Positions 44,284-53,770 of a stretch of 64,000 bases of DNA are shown one piece after another (position 1 is the stretch's first letter; the number at the start of each line of letters is the position of its first letter). The notes under the pieces are model-generated. The model was not told the DNA's origin. It saw only the letters and a program-made list of their open reading frames with translations, and did not search any database. The DNA lies in contig NZ_JACJSB010000021.1 of the NCBI RefSeq assembly GCF_014697585.1, positions 16,630 through 80,629 of the forward strand. Reading direction: 5' to 3'. The DNA is from Dolichospermum sp. FACHB-1091. GTDB lineage: Bacteria; Cyanobacteriota; Cyanobacteriia; Cyanobacteriales; Nostocaceae. The position numbers and the translations under genes are program-made.

Positions 44284-45546
44284 TCAAAAAATTTGAGATC
44301 CAAGGTCAGTTTCCGAAACTTTTCTGGTGACAACCTCTAAATAAAGTTTGTTTAAACGCTCTCCGACAACTTGCCAACTGTAGTTTTCATGGACTAATTT
44401 CCGGCCAGCCTGACCCATACTAACTATGAGTTCTGGATTTTGAACTAAATGAATCATTGCGGCCGCTAAATCACGTACAGCTTGATATGGTTCATCAGCA
44501 GCAATCTTAAAACCAGTTTCATCTGTCACTTGAACAGCCGGTCCGCCTAAATCTAGACAGATAACGGGACGACCCGCTGCCATTGCTTCCATACACACCC
44601 ACCCGCCAGAATCATGTAAGCTGGGATGAACTAGCAGATGACAGTCCTTTAACAAATCTAAAGCCTTTTCACGGGGCAATCTACCCCAAAATTTAACTTT
44701 TTTAGCAATTCCTAAATCTGATGCTAAAGTTTGAAGGTGATGCCATTGTGGTCCATCTCCAACTATCCAGTATTCTGTATTTGGTAGATTCGCTTGAGCA
44801 AAGGCACGTAGTCCGAGATGAAACCCTTTCCAGTGTAACAGTCTACCCATACTGATAAATTTCACTATTGGCTCATTAGGGATTTCATATTGATTTAGAT
44901 GCTCTATGTCTGCCGCTGATAACCCTGATTCCGGCAAAATCTGCACTTGATTCACACCCATTTTATAGAGGCGCCCGGCTGTATCCTTAGTTGTGGCTCG
45001 GACTACAGCACTTCTTTGAGCAGTCAGACGCACAAAGGGGTCTTGCTCTCCTACCCAGCGAGCGCCGCTACGGGCAATTTCGTAAATTTTGCCATTTAAG
45101 CTAAAATCCGGCCAAAAGCTTGCTGGTGCTGATTCTCCACCGCCTACAGGACCCCAAACGAGGGGAATGGGTAGGAGTGATAGGAAGCAAGGACTGGAAT
45201 ACTTAACAAAGGTGACATGGTGGATCAAGTCAAAGCCAATTTTCTGATGTAAGTCACGGGCGACAAAATATGCCTGAATTTGCCAGAGGTAATAGTGAAG
45301 CTGCATTCCCCCAGACTGTCCCCAGCGTCTACTATCCTGCCAAAACGGGAGAGTAAAGTAAACAAAGTGAAGATTGGGAATGGGGTGGCGTGCCAATTCT
45401 GCGTTAATAATATCCTGACTTTCATCGGGTCGGGTGAGTACCCAAACTTCATGATATTTGGCAACTTCCCGGGCAATATTCCAGCCCACACCAGGTTCAG
45501 AACCCATACCTGGTTCACAGGAGTAAGCAGAGATTAAAATCTTCAT
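44284..45546 (-). CDS. Glycosyltransferase family 4
   Basis: 420 residues from ATG 45546 (MKILISAYSCEPGMGSEPGV), which overlaps the stop of the polymerase gene as ATGA. The frame is open further upstream through heptamer repeats, but that is the coding end of the preceding gene. Donor-site signature is SGGWVCMEAMAAGRPVICLD. The N-terminal SEPGVGWN motif marks GT4 proteins of polysaccharide clusters. Sugar specificity unknown. Confidence 0.88.
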   Translation of the reverse strand: MKILISAYSCEPGMGSEPGVGWNIAREVAKYHEVWVLTRPDESQDIINAELARHPIPNLHFVYFTLPFWQDSRRWGQSGGMQLHYYLWQIQAYFVARDLHQKIGFDLIHHVTFVKYSSPCFLSLLPIPLVWGPVGGGESAPASFWPDFSLNGKIYEIARSGARWVGEQDPFVRLTAQRSAVVRATTKDTAGRLYKMGVNQVQILPESGLSAADIEHLNQYEIPNEPIVKFISMGRLLHWKGFHLGLRAFAQANLPNTEYWIVGDGPQWHHLQTLASDLGIAKKVKFWGRLPREKALDLLKDCHLLVHPSLHDSGGWVCMEAMAAGRPVICLDLGGPAVQVTDETGFKIAADEPYQAVRDLAAAMIHLVQNPELIVSMGQAGRKLVHENYSWQVVGERLNKLYLEVVTRKVSETDLGSQIF

Positions 45547-46982
45547 AGGGAATTGGTAATTGGTAATTGGTAACTGGGAAATTCTTTTCCTCTCCTGACT
45601 GTCTGTATCTTTTTCTTCAATTGTCGTTCTTGCCATGCTAGTCCTAGAATTAAAGCGATAGAAAGCATGAAGCCTGGTTCTTCCATTTGAGTAAAAATAA
45701 AACCCATGACGAAAACAGCTAATGAAGTAATTTTCAAGGCATCATCTAGACTAAAGTATTGCCAAGCTAAATAGCCTAGAAATAGGTATGCTCCTACACC
45801 CAAAAGTCCCAAATCTCCCCATATTCCAGCCCAGCCAAAAATGGGCATGAAGAGAGTAGAACCAGAACAAAGCCAAGAATTACCACAAAATTCCATTGCT
45901 TCCTGACTAATTGGATTGGTGGTAGCACCTAATGGTTCGAGTATAGACCAATAATCTCTCAGAAACCAGACTCCTAGTCGGCTGACAGTATGCCCAGGAC
46001 CAAGACCAAACAACCAATCCAGAGGGGATTGATAATAAGATAAAATAGAACGCACCGAGTAGAATTTTGTATACCAAGCATAACCATCTGGTCCGTAAAG
46101 TTCTGGTCGCGCCCAAGATGTAAATGCAGCAAACGCTTTTAAGTTTTGCACACACCAAAGAAATCCGTATCCAAAGAGAGCGATCGCACTCAGAAGTTTG
46201 ATAGTTTTACCAAAATCCTTTGAATTTACCAAGATTAGAAGAACCCAGGCAATCAAATAAGCAAGTACAATTTGTTTGGAGTCAGAAAATAGAATCTGCC
46301 AGAAAGCGGCGATAATAGCCACGATTCTCATCCATAATGGAAAAGTTTTTTGATTAGTGAAGAAGTAAAGAGCAAAGACAACTGATACCGAAGCCGATAC
46401 ATAATTTCCCGCACCGGAAACGAAAAAGACTCCGCCACATCCATCGGTGCCATTAAATCCGTTAGCATAGAGTTTTCCGGCATCAATTAGAGGTTTTTGG
46501 ACGGCAGCGAGAACAAAGTTAATTAAAACAGACCAGATCAACCAATTTTTGATGCGTGTAACAGATTTAGCCGACATGGGAATACAGACTATAGCCAGCA
46601 GAAACATGAAGGGTTCTACAAGCATCATGAAGGAGACAATTACATTAATTAAGCCTGTGTTATTCCATAAAGCACTAGCCAATACTGCGACGAGAAAAAT
46701 GAAAATTCCCAATAAAAAAGAATAGGCAATGGCAATCTGTTTATGATCTTTTGACCGACTTGTCAACAATACAACTACTAAAACAAATGGAACAATTGCG
46801 AAGTGAGCAATGTTAAGGATTGAGGGAGCATGAGTAATTGAACAGAAAATGCGAGAGTAAAAAACTACGGAAAACGCAAAGATAATTAAGCTGGTATTAT
46901 CAATTAATTTCTTCTTGTTCGGTTGCTTTATTGTCGGTGAATGCAAATACATAATTCGGGTATTTAACAGCTTTGTAATCAA
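45543..46982 (-). CDS. O-antigen polymerase/ligase-like membrane protein
   Basis: 479 residues with about 11 membrane helices and a large periplasmic loop near residues 285-370 (SWARPELYGPDGYAWYTKFY), the layout of Wzy/WaaL-type proteins. It probably joins repeat units or ligates the chain. The last 15 or so residues (SYQLPITNSL) are encoded by a STRR-type heptamer array at 45548-45580, so a tandem repeat has become coding sequence. Starts ATG 46982; other in-frame ATGs (46952) are possible. Confidence 0.75.
   Translation of the reverse strand: MITKLLNTRIMYLHSPTIKQPNKKKLIDNTSLIIFAFSVVFYSRIFCSITHAPSILNIAHFAIVPFVLVVVLLTSRSKDHKQIAIAYSFLLGIFIFLVAVLASALWNNTGLINVIVSFMMLVEPFMFLLAIVCIPMSAKSVTRIKNWLIWSVLINFVLAAVQKPLIDAGKLYANGFNGTDGCGGVFFVSGAGNYVSASVSVVFALYFFTNQKTFPLWMRIVAIIAAFWQILFSDSKQIVLAYLIAWVLLILVNSKDFGKTIKLLSAIALFGYGFLWCVQNLKAFAAFTSWARPELYGPDGYAWYTKFYSVRSILSYYQSPLDWLFGLGPGHTVSRLGVWFLRDYWSILEPLGATTNPISQEAMEFCGNSWLCSGSTLFMPIFGWAGIWGDLGLLGVGAYLFLGYLAWQYFSLDDALKITSLAVFVMGFIFTQMEEPGFMLSIALILGLAWQERQLKKKIQTVRRGKEFPSYQLPITNSL
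45548..45580. repeat. GGTAATT heptamer array within the end of the polymerase gene
   Basis: Three to four AATTGGT heptamers code for the last residues of the polymerase/ligase-like gene and lie just before the start codon of the next glycosyltransferase (45546). The same unit forms arrays at 25649-25692 and 34183-34309. Confidence 0.8.
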
Positions 46983-47037
46983 ATATTATGACTCTCATTT
47001 TTTCATAAGACTATTCAAAGAAAAAGAGCTTTATTTA

Positions 47038-48174
47038 TTAAAAAATATACCTTATATACTCATCCAAAACTACTTCATGAGCGAACTCTTTTTCCATCAA
47101 AATTCTACTATTTTGCTTCATGATTGCTAGTAAATCTTTATCTTTAATCAGTGATGTTAGCTTTTCAATTAGCATTTCTAAAGAATCACAAATGTAGCCA
47201 TTTTCACCATTTAAAATCACTTCAGCAGCACCCAACGCATTCTTTGTTGTGAGAATTGCCAACCCAGCACAAGCCGCTTCTCCTAAAACAGATGGATAAC
47301 TATCACAGTTAGTTGGTAACACAAAAATATCATGACTTTTGTACAGTTCAATATGCTTAGGTTGTCCATATTCAACATTTTTTTCTATGGTGATGCCCGG
47401 ATGATATTCAATAGAAAAACTTGTTACCATTGTCATTTTTAAGCCTGGCTCATAATTTTCCTTAAACCACTCTAAAAGTACATCACCTCCCTTCCGCTGG
47501 AAATCTCCCCCTACAAAGAGAAGACGAATTTCTTGATCTCCACGGTGGGGACTGGGTGTAAAGAGTTTGAGATCAAAGCAGAATGGTAGTTTAGTTTTCT
47601 TGATCTTACTATAAGGTACATCGTAATCTTTAGCTATCTGCTCTACCACAGCATTTGTTAATCCTAAAACATATTTTTGTCCATTGAGAATCTTCTTATG
47701 AATTTCCGTTAACCAACCTGGAGACGTTGAGCTTTTCCAAATTGGTTCGTACAGTTTTCTCGTCCATTCAGTAACTATATAGCTGCTATTATTTCCAGTA
47801 GCAAAATACCCATATAGTGCAGTAGATACTCCATGAAATAAGATTTTTCGGTCTTCTTGATTTGCTTCTTGTATACTTTTATAAAGTTTTCTTGATTCTT
47901 GAAGTCGAGAGAGAAATAAGGATGCATAATTTAGCGTAAAAATTGATAGTGAATGGGAATTACGGGGAGTTGGTGCAAAACGAAAAATTTTCAGGTCTAT
48001 TTCCAAACTATTTTGAAATAGATTAATAAGTGGATACGTATTCAGGGAAGTTGGTGCAAAACGAAAAATTTTGAGGTCTATTTCTGGACTATTTTGAAAT
48101 AGATTGATAAAACGCTTTTCATAGGTTGTATTACCAAGATCGACGGGAAAAGTAACTAACAAAAGTTTTTTCAT
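47038..48174 (-). CDS. Glycosyltransferase family 4 with internal duplication
   Basis: 378 residues, GT-B fold with the donor-site pattern SYPSVLGEAACAGLAILTTK. Near the N-terminus a 27-residue block is present twice (FQNSPEIDLKIFRFAPT and FQNSLEIDLKIFRFAPT). The corresponding bases are 47967-48029 and 48047-48110, an 81-base period, so the duplication is recent and in frame. Relatives have one copy as far as I know. The ATG at 48174 begins MKKLLLVTFPVDLGN. Confidence 0.82.
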   Translation of the reverse strand: MKKLLLVTFPVDLGNTTYEKRFINLFQNSPEIDLKIFRFAPTSLNTYPLINLFQNSLEIDLKIFRFAPTPRNSHSLSIFTLNYASLFLSRLQESRKLYKSIQEANQEDRKILFHGVSTALYGYFATGNNSSYIVTEWTRKLYEPIWKSSTSPGWLTEIHKKILNGQKYVLGLTNAVVEQIAKDYDVPYSKIKKTKLPFCFDLKLFTPSPHRGDQEIRLLFVGGDFQRKGGDVLLEWFKENYEPGLKMTMVTSFSIEYHPGITIEKNVEYGQPKHIELYKSHDIFVLPTNCDSYPSVLGEAACAGLAILTTKNALGAAEVILNGENGYICDSLEMLIEKLTSLIKDKDLLAIMKQNSRILMEKEFAHEVVLDEYIRYIF

Positions 48175-48229
48175 TTCATTACCTCAAATAATGTATATTT
48201 CTTCATCTTCTAAACCAAAAAAATATCTA

Positions 48230-49264
48230 TTATTTAACAACATTTAGTTTTGCTTCTAAATGTCTTGCTAAATCGGATGAAATATTCCCTATTGAACGCT
48301 CTATGTAATGTTCTTCAAATAAAATAACATTGTTACCTACTAACTCTAATGATTTTTGTATTGCTGTTTCTAAATCAGATTCATTTTCATAGCAAAACCC
48401 AACTTGAGTAGGGTAATTTATCTGATTATTCATTAAAGGAAAATTGGGACACAAGACAAAAGTTTTTGTCCCAATTGCATCCGCAGCAACACCGCTACAT
48501 CGGTAAAAATATTTCGATTTTTCATAATTTAAAATAATAATATCACATTCTGTCAATGTAGTATAATAATCATCTTTTTTAGAAGTGTTAACTAACTTAA
48601 TGCGATTGTTGTCTATATCTAATTCAGTAAATTGCGATAAATCATCAGTTCCAATAATCAGTATAAAATCTATACTTTTTTGGATTTTCAGCAATAATTG
48701 TAAGGTTTTTTGCATTTTTTTTCCTTGTCTAAATTTTCCAATTAACCCGATTTTTTTCTGCTTAGTTAATTCTCTGTTAGATACATTAAGTAATTTTGAT
48801 TGAACAACAGGATGAAGCAAAGATATATGTTTATCTATATCTTTATCGCTAAAGCCAATATATTTTAAGATCATAAATGTCTCATTTAAAATAAATTTAT
48901 AATTTAGCAGATTGTAAAGTTTTAACATGAATCTTGATGGTAAATTATCAAAAGCTTGTTGAATATTGTGATGAGTAAGTACATAAACATTTTTTGTTGT
49001 AAATAGGGAAGAGCAATAGGTAAAAAGTAAAAATTCATTTGAAAAACCATGCACAATTATTACTTGTTTATTCTTATTTTTTCTAATCTTTTTACCTATA
49101 TCTATATGGCATAAAGTTAAACCAATCGCTTTAAATAATTTGCAAGCCAGCGGATTTTTAATGGATGGTAAAATGTGAGGTTCTTGTCCTGTGATAATAG
49201 CTATGTCAAGAACTGACTCTTTAGCTACCTGATTAAATACTTTTAAGTAATTGCAATCACTCAT
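48230..49264 (-). CDS. GT-B-fold glycosyltransferase-like protein
   Basis: 344 residues from ATG 49264, preceded by GGGAGAAAAAATA, a good ribosome binding site. The upstream frame to 49330 is not needed. A Rossmann-like domain is visible (KKIGLIGKFRQGKKMQKTLQ), but the E-x7-E motif is weak (YRCSGVAADAIGTKTFVLCP). AT-rich and poor in strong motifs, so the family is less certain than for its neighbours. Confidence 0.65.
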   Translation of the reverse strand: MSDCNYLKVFNQVAKESVLDIAIITGQEPHILPSIKNPLACKLFKAIGLTLCHIDIGKKIRKNKNKQVIIVHGFSNEFLLFTYCSSLFTTKNVYVLTHHNIQQAFDNLPSRFMLKLYNLLNYKFILNETFMILKYIGFSDKDIDKHISLLHPVVQSKLLNVSNRELTKQKKIGLIGKFRQGKKMQKTLQLLLKIQKSIDFILIIGTDDLSQFTELDIDNNRIKLVNTSKKDDYYTTLTECDIIILNYEKSKYFYRCSGVAADAIGTKTFVLCPNFPLMNNQINYPTQVGFCYENESDLETAIQKSLELVGNNVILFEEHYIERSIGNISSDLARHLEAKLNVVK

Positions 49265-49353
49265 TATTTTTTCTCCCTTAAATATTAGAGGTGAATTTTT
49301 ATTTTTTACGCGGTTAGTGTGTCTATTCAATTTATTTAGAATAAAAAAGGCTT

Positions 49354-50514
49354 TCAGACTAAACTATTGTTTGCAACTACGAATTTTGACTGTTGACTTG
49401 TTAACTGCTCATAAATTGAAACCAGATGTTCTGCTGATTTTTTCCAAGTCAACTGTTTAGCTCTCACAAACCCCTGAGAAACCAATTTTTGACAATATAT
49501 GGAATCCTGTTTGAGCTTAACTACAGCTTCAGACATAGCTTGAATATCCATAGACTCTACCAGCACTGCTGCATCACCTACAACTTCCGGAAGGGATGAG
49601 AGATTGGAAGTAATTACGGGTAGTCCGCACGCCATTGCTTCTAAAACTGTCAAACCAAAACCTTCATAAAGAGATGGTGCTAAGAGAACATCGGCTGCAT
49701 TGTAAAGTTGAAGCAGAATATTTTTATCAGCAATACCAAAATCAAGAATATCTTCCTCAAGATTATGTTCTTTAATAAAGGTTATTTGCTCTCCCATAAA
49801 TTTGCCTCCTGACCGCCAAAGACGTACTGATAGCCCTTTATCTTTTAGCGTTTTTAGCACTTTCAACACAGTAATAATGTTCTTCCGTTGGTGAGTTGAA
49901 CCAATATTAAGTAAACAGATTTCTTCAGGGTATCTCTGATATTTTTGCCGAAAATATTTTATTTCCTCTGATGGTAATGGCTGAAACGATGCTTCAACTC
50001 CGTTGGGAACTACCACAATTTTATCTAATGCAATACCCAATCTTTCATGAACATCCTTAGCCGTATTTGAGGAAACAGCAATGACACAATCAGCATAACA
50101 CATTCCTTTAACTGAAAATTGCCAAGATGCCATACTGAAAGCGGGAAAACGGGATTGTCCTTTGAGAATTTCTGGATAGATAAACTGTACTAAGTCATGA
50201 CAGGTAATAATAATCGGTTTGCCTTTCTTTTTCAACCAATAAGCAACATGAGCATTAGTATGATCAATAATGTGATAAATGTCTCCTTCTACCTGACAAA
50301 CTTGTTGGGGATGATGCCAATAGCGTTCATAATACTTGCGGATACCAATGCCAGAGTGCCACAGGTTTTCTTGGCTTTTGCTCCAAGGTTGGGGTGCAAC
50401 CTCGACAACTTCCCAATTTGGACGGATTGCCTTTAATTCGGCAACTAAATTGTCAGCATAGACATCCATACTCAGAGCAACACCAGGTTCTCTACGAACA
50501 ATTACTAACCGCAT
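49354..50514 (-). CDS. Glycosyltransferase family 4
   Basis: 386 residues from ATG 50514 ([20 protein letters not shown]). The classical GT4 donor motif is [20 protein letters not shown], followed by [14 protein letters not shown]. The start lies inside the end of the upstream gene (stop at 50492), a 23-base overlap that suggests coupling. An ATG at 50541 would add nine residues. Confidence 0.9.
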   Translation of the reverse strand: MRLVIVRREPGVALSMDVYADNLVAELKAIRPNWEVVEVAPQPWSKSQENLWHSGIGIRKYYERYWHHPQQVCQVEGDIYHIIDHTNAHVAYWLKKKGKPIIITCHDLVQFIYPEILKGQSRFPAFSMASWQFSVKGMCYADCVIAVSSNTAKDVHERLGIALDKIVVVPNGVEASFQPLPSEEIKYFRQKYQRYPEEICLLNIGSTHQRKNIITVLKVLKTLKDKGLSVRLWRSGGKFMGEQITFIKEHNLEEDILDFGIADKNILLQLYNAADVLLAPSLYEGFGLTVLEAMACGLPVITSNLSSLPEVVGDAAVLVESMDIQAMSEAVVKLKQDSIYCQKLVSQGFVRAKQLTWKKSAEHLVSIYEQLTSQQSKFVVANNSLV

Positions 50515-51742
50515 TGCATATTTCCTCATGAGTGATTTCATGTCTATTGCGTTTGATTCGTTCTATCACTTCCAAAAAAGCTTTGACTTCGCAGTAGATA
50601 TCTTGTCCGTAAAAGACTTCTTTAGACTTTGTGCTGTAATGCTTGCGAGTCTCAATGTCAGTCATTTCTAGCATTCTGTCTGCTAAGACATCAGAATTAC
50701 CACAAGGATAAACCAAACCATTGTAACGATGGCGAACTGTATCGTTATATCCCCAATTGCCACAGCGATCGCTTAAAATGGGAGGTGTCCCAGATACCAT
50801 TGCTTCTGAAACTACAAGAGGATGGGGATCAATCCAGGATGTGACTACAAAAACATCCATCGCTCCATAGTAGAGAGGAATTTTGCCTTGATTCACAAAA
50901 CCCAGATTGATCACCTCTGCATTATGAAGTTGACTAAGACGTTGATTAATCTCGGATTCTAAGTCACCTCCACCAATCATGATTCCTCTGACACGCGGAT
51001 CACGTTGATGGGCTTTTTCTATAGCTTCAATAAATTCAAAGGGATTTTTCCGCTCTATATATTTACCGGCAAAGCCATAAATTAAAGTATCCTCATTCCA
51101 ACTAAGGTCCCGGCGAATTTTCCGAATTTCGTCTTGGTTTTGCCTAATTGATTCCTCAAATCGTTCACCATCTACGGGGTGACACCCACGGACAATTTTT
51201 TCGTCTGCAACACCATAATGACGTAAGTGGATTTCATTATGGTCGCCACAGGAGAGCCAGTAATCTGCTAAATTAAGCATCCAGGGGTAAAGAATCGCCA
51301 TCACAATTTGCCGCGAGCGACTATAGCGACCATCGGACATGATGGTTGCATCGTTCTGCATGATTAAAGGAATGCCACGAAGTTTACACAGCAGAGCTGT
51401 TAATCTATAGGAGTAATTAACAAAACTCTGCATGAAAATGGCATCTAAGTTATCTGGAGTGAGACTATTGAACAACTCTGGACTGATAGCGTTCTTTTTT
51501 TGTTCGGATGGTACTATTCCAGAAAAATCTTTGAGGTAATCATACTCGTAGCCACTCAATAAGTCAACATCCCAAGGTTGAGAACTTTTGCCCAGTAAAG
51601 CATCGCCACTAAGTTGATTTTCATTGCACAAATAAAATACTTTGACTGAAAGACCTGGTTGTTCATTGAGCTTTTTCCATAGAGGCCCGTGATGTTGAGT
51701 CGGATGGGTAAAAACAACGCCTAAACGAAATGAAGTCGTCAT
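50492..51742 (-). CDS. Glycosyltransferase family 4
   Basis: 416 residues, GT-B. Donor-side motifs are GFAGKYIERKNPFEFIEAI and DPHPLVVSEAMVSGTPPILS. Start ATG 51742 (MTTSFRLGVVFTHPTQHHGP). Overlaps the next gene. Sugar not known. Confidence 0.87.
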   Translation of the reverse strand: MTTSFRLGVVFTHPTQHHGPLWKKLNEQPGLSVKVFYLCNENQLSGDALLGKSSQPWDVDLLSGYEYDYLKDFSGIVPSEQKKNAISPELFNSLTPDNLDAIFMQSFVNYSYRLTALLCKLRGIPLIMQNDATIMSDGRYSRSRQIVMAILYPWMLNLADYWLSCGDHNEIHLRHYGVADEKIVRGCHPVDGERFEESIRQNQDEIRKIRRDLSWNEDTLIYGFAGKYIERKNPFEFIEAIEKAHQRDPRVRGIMIGGGDLESEINQRLSQLHNAEVINLGFVNQGKIPLYYGAMDVFVVTSWIDPHPLVVSEAMVSGTPPILSDRCGNWGYNDTVRHRYNGLVYPCGNSDVLADRMLEMTDIETRKHYSTKSKEVFYGQDIYCEVKAFLEVIERIKRNRHEITHEEICNAVSNCS

Positions 51743-51779
51743 AAATCTGAATCTTTGATAAATATTTATTATTGGCGGC

Positions 51780-52835
51780 TTATTTAACTAATGTGCGAAT
51801 TTTAATTAATATCCGATCAATTGCTTTTGGACGAAGGTGCGGAGCATATAACCAGGTAAAACCCAATTTTGCTAGTGGAACTGGCATCAGTCCAACCCAG
51901 AGAAAAAATATGCTATAGATACATCGTTTCTGCCAGTTAAAGTCAGAATATTTCCAAAGAGACCGAAATCCCCAATAAATTAGTTGAAGTGAACTGTCTG
52001 AAGAAACAGGATGAGCTTGAGGTTCTAGACGCAGAGATGCTAAACGTGACCACAAACGACCCACAGATCTCTTTTCCAAGTCATTAGGAACTTCTAGACC
52101 GAACTCCTTAGCTCGTTGTAACAGCAAAGAAAAGTTTTGCAAGTCATGTTGCACAAATCGGCGAAATCGGCTGCCGGAAACTGATGTCAACGCCCATTGG
52201 TTACTGTTGTGAATGCGATATAAACCAAGTGGTTCTTCAATTCCCACAACCTCACCATAAAATGGTGTTGAGATCATCAAATAGTCATCTGCCGTGGTCT
52301 TATACTCATCAGGGATTGGAAAAACATTAGTTAGAGCAGTTCGACTGTAAGCATTACCACTCATGGGCGTACTTGTATAGCCACTGGCTTCTAGCAAATG
52401 CCGCCACACCTCTCCAGAAGATAACTTTGCTTCAGTGGTAGGAATGTAATATCCTAATGCTTGTTTTTGGGTATCCACGACTTGTAAGCGGTAGTGAACT
52501 TTGCCAACTCCCGGCTTCCACGCCTTTACAACCTGCTCAACTGCATTAGGCAAGAGACAGTCATCAGAGTCAAGAAAAAGAATCATATCACCATGACTGG
52601 ATGCAAAGCCACTATTTAGAGCCGCAGCTTGTTTACCGTTTTCTTGAAAGATGGGAATGATGCGATCGCCATAGCCGGCAATAATTTCACGGGAATTGTC
52701 AGTTGAACCATCATCAACAACAATAATTTCAGTATGAGGATAGGTTTGGTTAATGGTGCTATTAATTGCTTCTGGGAGAAAGCGATCATAATTATAGTTG
52801 TTGATGATAATACTAACGAGAGGCTGATTCCTCAT
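51780..52835 (-). CDS. Glycosyltransferase family 2
   Basis: 351 residues. The GT-A fold of family 2 is clear: PLVSIIINNYNYDRFLPEAI, then VVDDGSTDNSREI and the DxD-like LFLDSDDCLL. It should form a beta-linkage from an alpha nucleotide sugar at the cytoplasmic membrane face. The C-terminal part has a hydrophobic segment (YSIFFLWVGLMPVPLA). Starts at 52835, two bases after the fucosyltransferase stop. Confidence 0.9.
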   Translation of the reverse strand: MRNQPLVSIIINNYNYDRFLPEAINSTINQTYPHTEIIVVDDGSTDNSREIIAGYGDRIIPIFQENGKQAAALNSGFASSHGDMILFLDSDDCLLPNAVEQVVKAWKPGVGKVHYRLQVVDTQKQALGYYIPTTEAKLSSGEVWRHLLEASGYTSTPMSGNAYSRTALTNVFPIPDEYKTTADDYLMISTPFYGEVVGIEEPLGLYRIHNSNQWALTSVSGSRFRRFVQHDLQNFSLLLQRAKEFGLEVPNDLEKRSVGRLWSRLASLRLEPQAHPVSSDSSLQLIYWGFRSLWKYSDFNWQKRCIYSIFFLWVGLMPVPLAKLGFTWLYAPHLRPKAIDRILIKIRTLVK

Positions 52836-52837
52836 AT

Positions 52838-53722
52838 TTAGATGCTCACCTGTGAATTATTTAAAAGAGGATGTTTAGGCAAAGCAATCCAATTAGGCGG
52901 AATGAAGTCAGATAAAACAGCATCTTTATCATTCCATGGTTCAGGACGAACTACCAGCTTATCCTGATACTCTGATAACCAAGCTCCCCACCAACTAAAT
53001 GTACTGTTTGCAATTACAAAGTGTTTGCACTGGCTCATTAGATACAAAGATTTCGCAGGTGTAAATCCTTCTATATAAATCACTTGGCAATCAAGGGAGG
53101 TTAAAATTTCACGACAGTAGGAAATATCATCAGAAAAAACGAAGATGTAATCAACAGATATTCTGTCACGAACAAGATTAATGCCGTTAAGATAATATTC
53201 ATGTGAACAGATTCCCAAGTGTGAATTTTCCAAAAAGTCACCTCTTCTGATGCTCACTGCCAGACATTCTGTTTGGTTAGCCAAATTCAAGAGTCTAGAA
53301 AGTGGTTCACATATAAATTCACTTCTTAAAGAAAAGGCTTTAAGAATTACGTCTTTTTCTGGAAAAAATCTAGGCGACTGAAAAAATCCTGTGTACGATT
53401 GATATGGTTTTGCTAAATCCAAATCATAATTACCAGTCTCACTTTCTACGAATATATCATTGAGCTTATAAAACTTTCTGAGAGTAGAATTATGCTGAAT
53501 TCTATTAGCAAATGAATGCAGTTTAGAACAATATTGAAAATATTTAAATACGGATAAATCCTTAAACAAAAATCTCTCAAATCCTTTACGTGTGGATAAA
53601 TGATCATCAAGTAAGATTTTAACATTAAATCGCTGCGAAATATTCAAAGCTAAAGCCAGTTGAAACAACTGATTACCGAGCCGTCCGTCGAGTCTGATGA
53701 AAACTTTTTCGATATATTTCAT
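52838..53722 (-). CDS. Alpha-1,2-fucosyltransferase (GT11)
   Basis: 294 residues. Family motifs in order: RLDGRLGNQLFQLALAL near the start, SIRRGDF near 170 (GDP-binding motif I) and NSTFSWWGAWLSE near 245. It transfers fucose from GDP-fucose in an alpha-1,2 linkage, so the cluster's polymer probably contains fucose. GDP-fucose synthesis genes are not in the window. Starts ATG 53722. Confidence 0.9.
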   Translation of the reverse strand: MKYIEKVFIRLDGRLGNQLFQLALALNISQRFNVKILLDDHLSTRKGFERFLFKDLSVFKYFQYCSKLHSFANRIQHNSTLRKFYKLNDIFVESETGNYDLDLAKPYQSYTGFFQSPRFFPEKDVILKAFSLRSEFICEPLSRLLNLANQTECLAVSIRRGDFLENSHLGICSHEYYLNGINLVRDRISVDYIFVFSDDISYCREILTSLDCQVIYIEGFTPAKSLYLMSQCKHFVIANSTFSWWGAWLSEYQDKLVVRPEPWNDKDAVLSDFIPPNWIALPKHPLLNNSQVSI

Positions 53723-53770
53723 ACATTTGAAAATTTATTAAAGTGAAGAGAAAACAGTTTAAAAAATATG

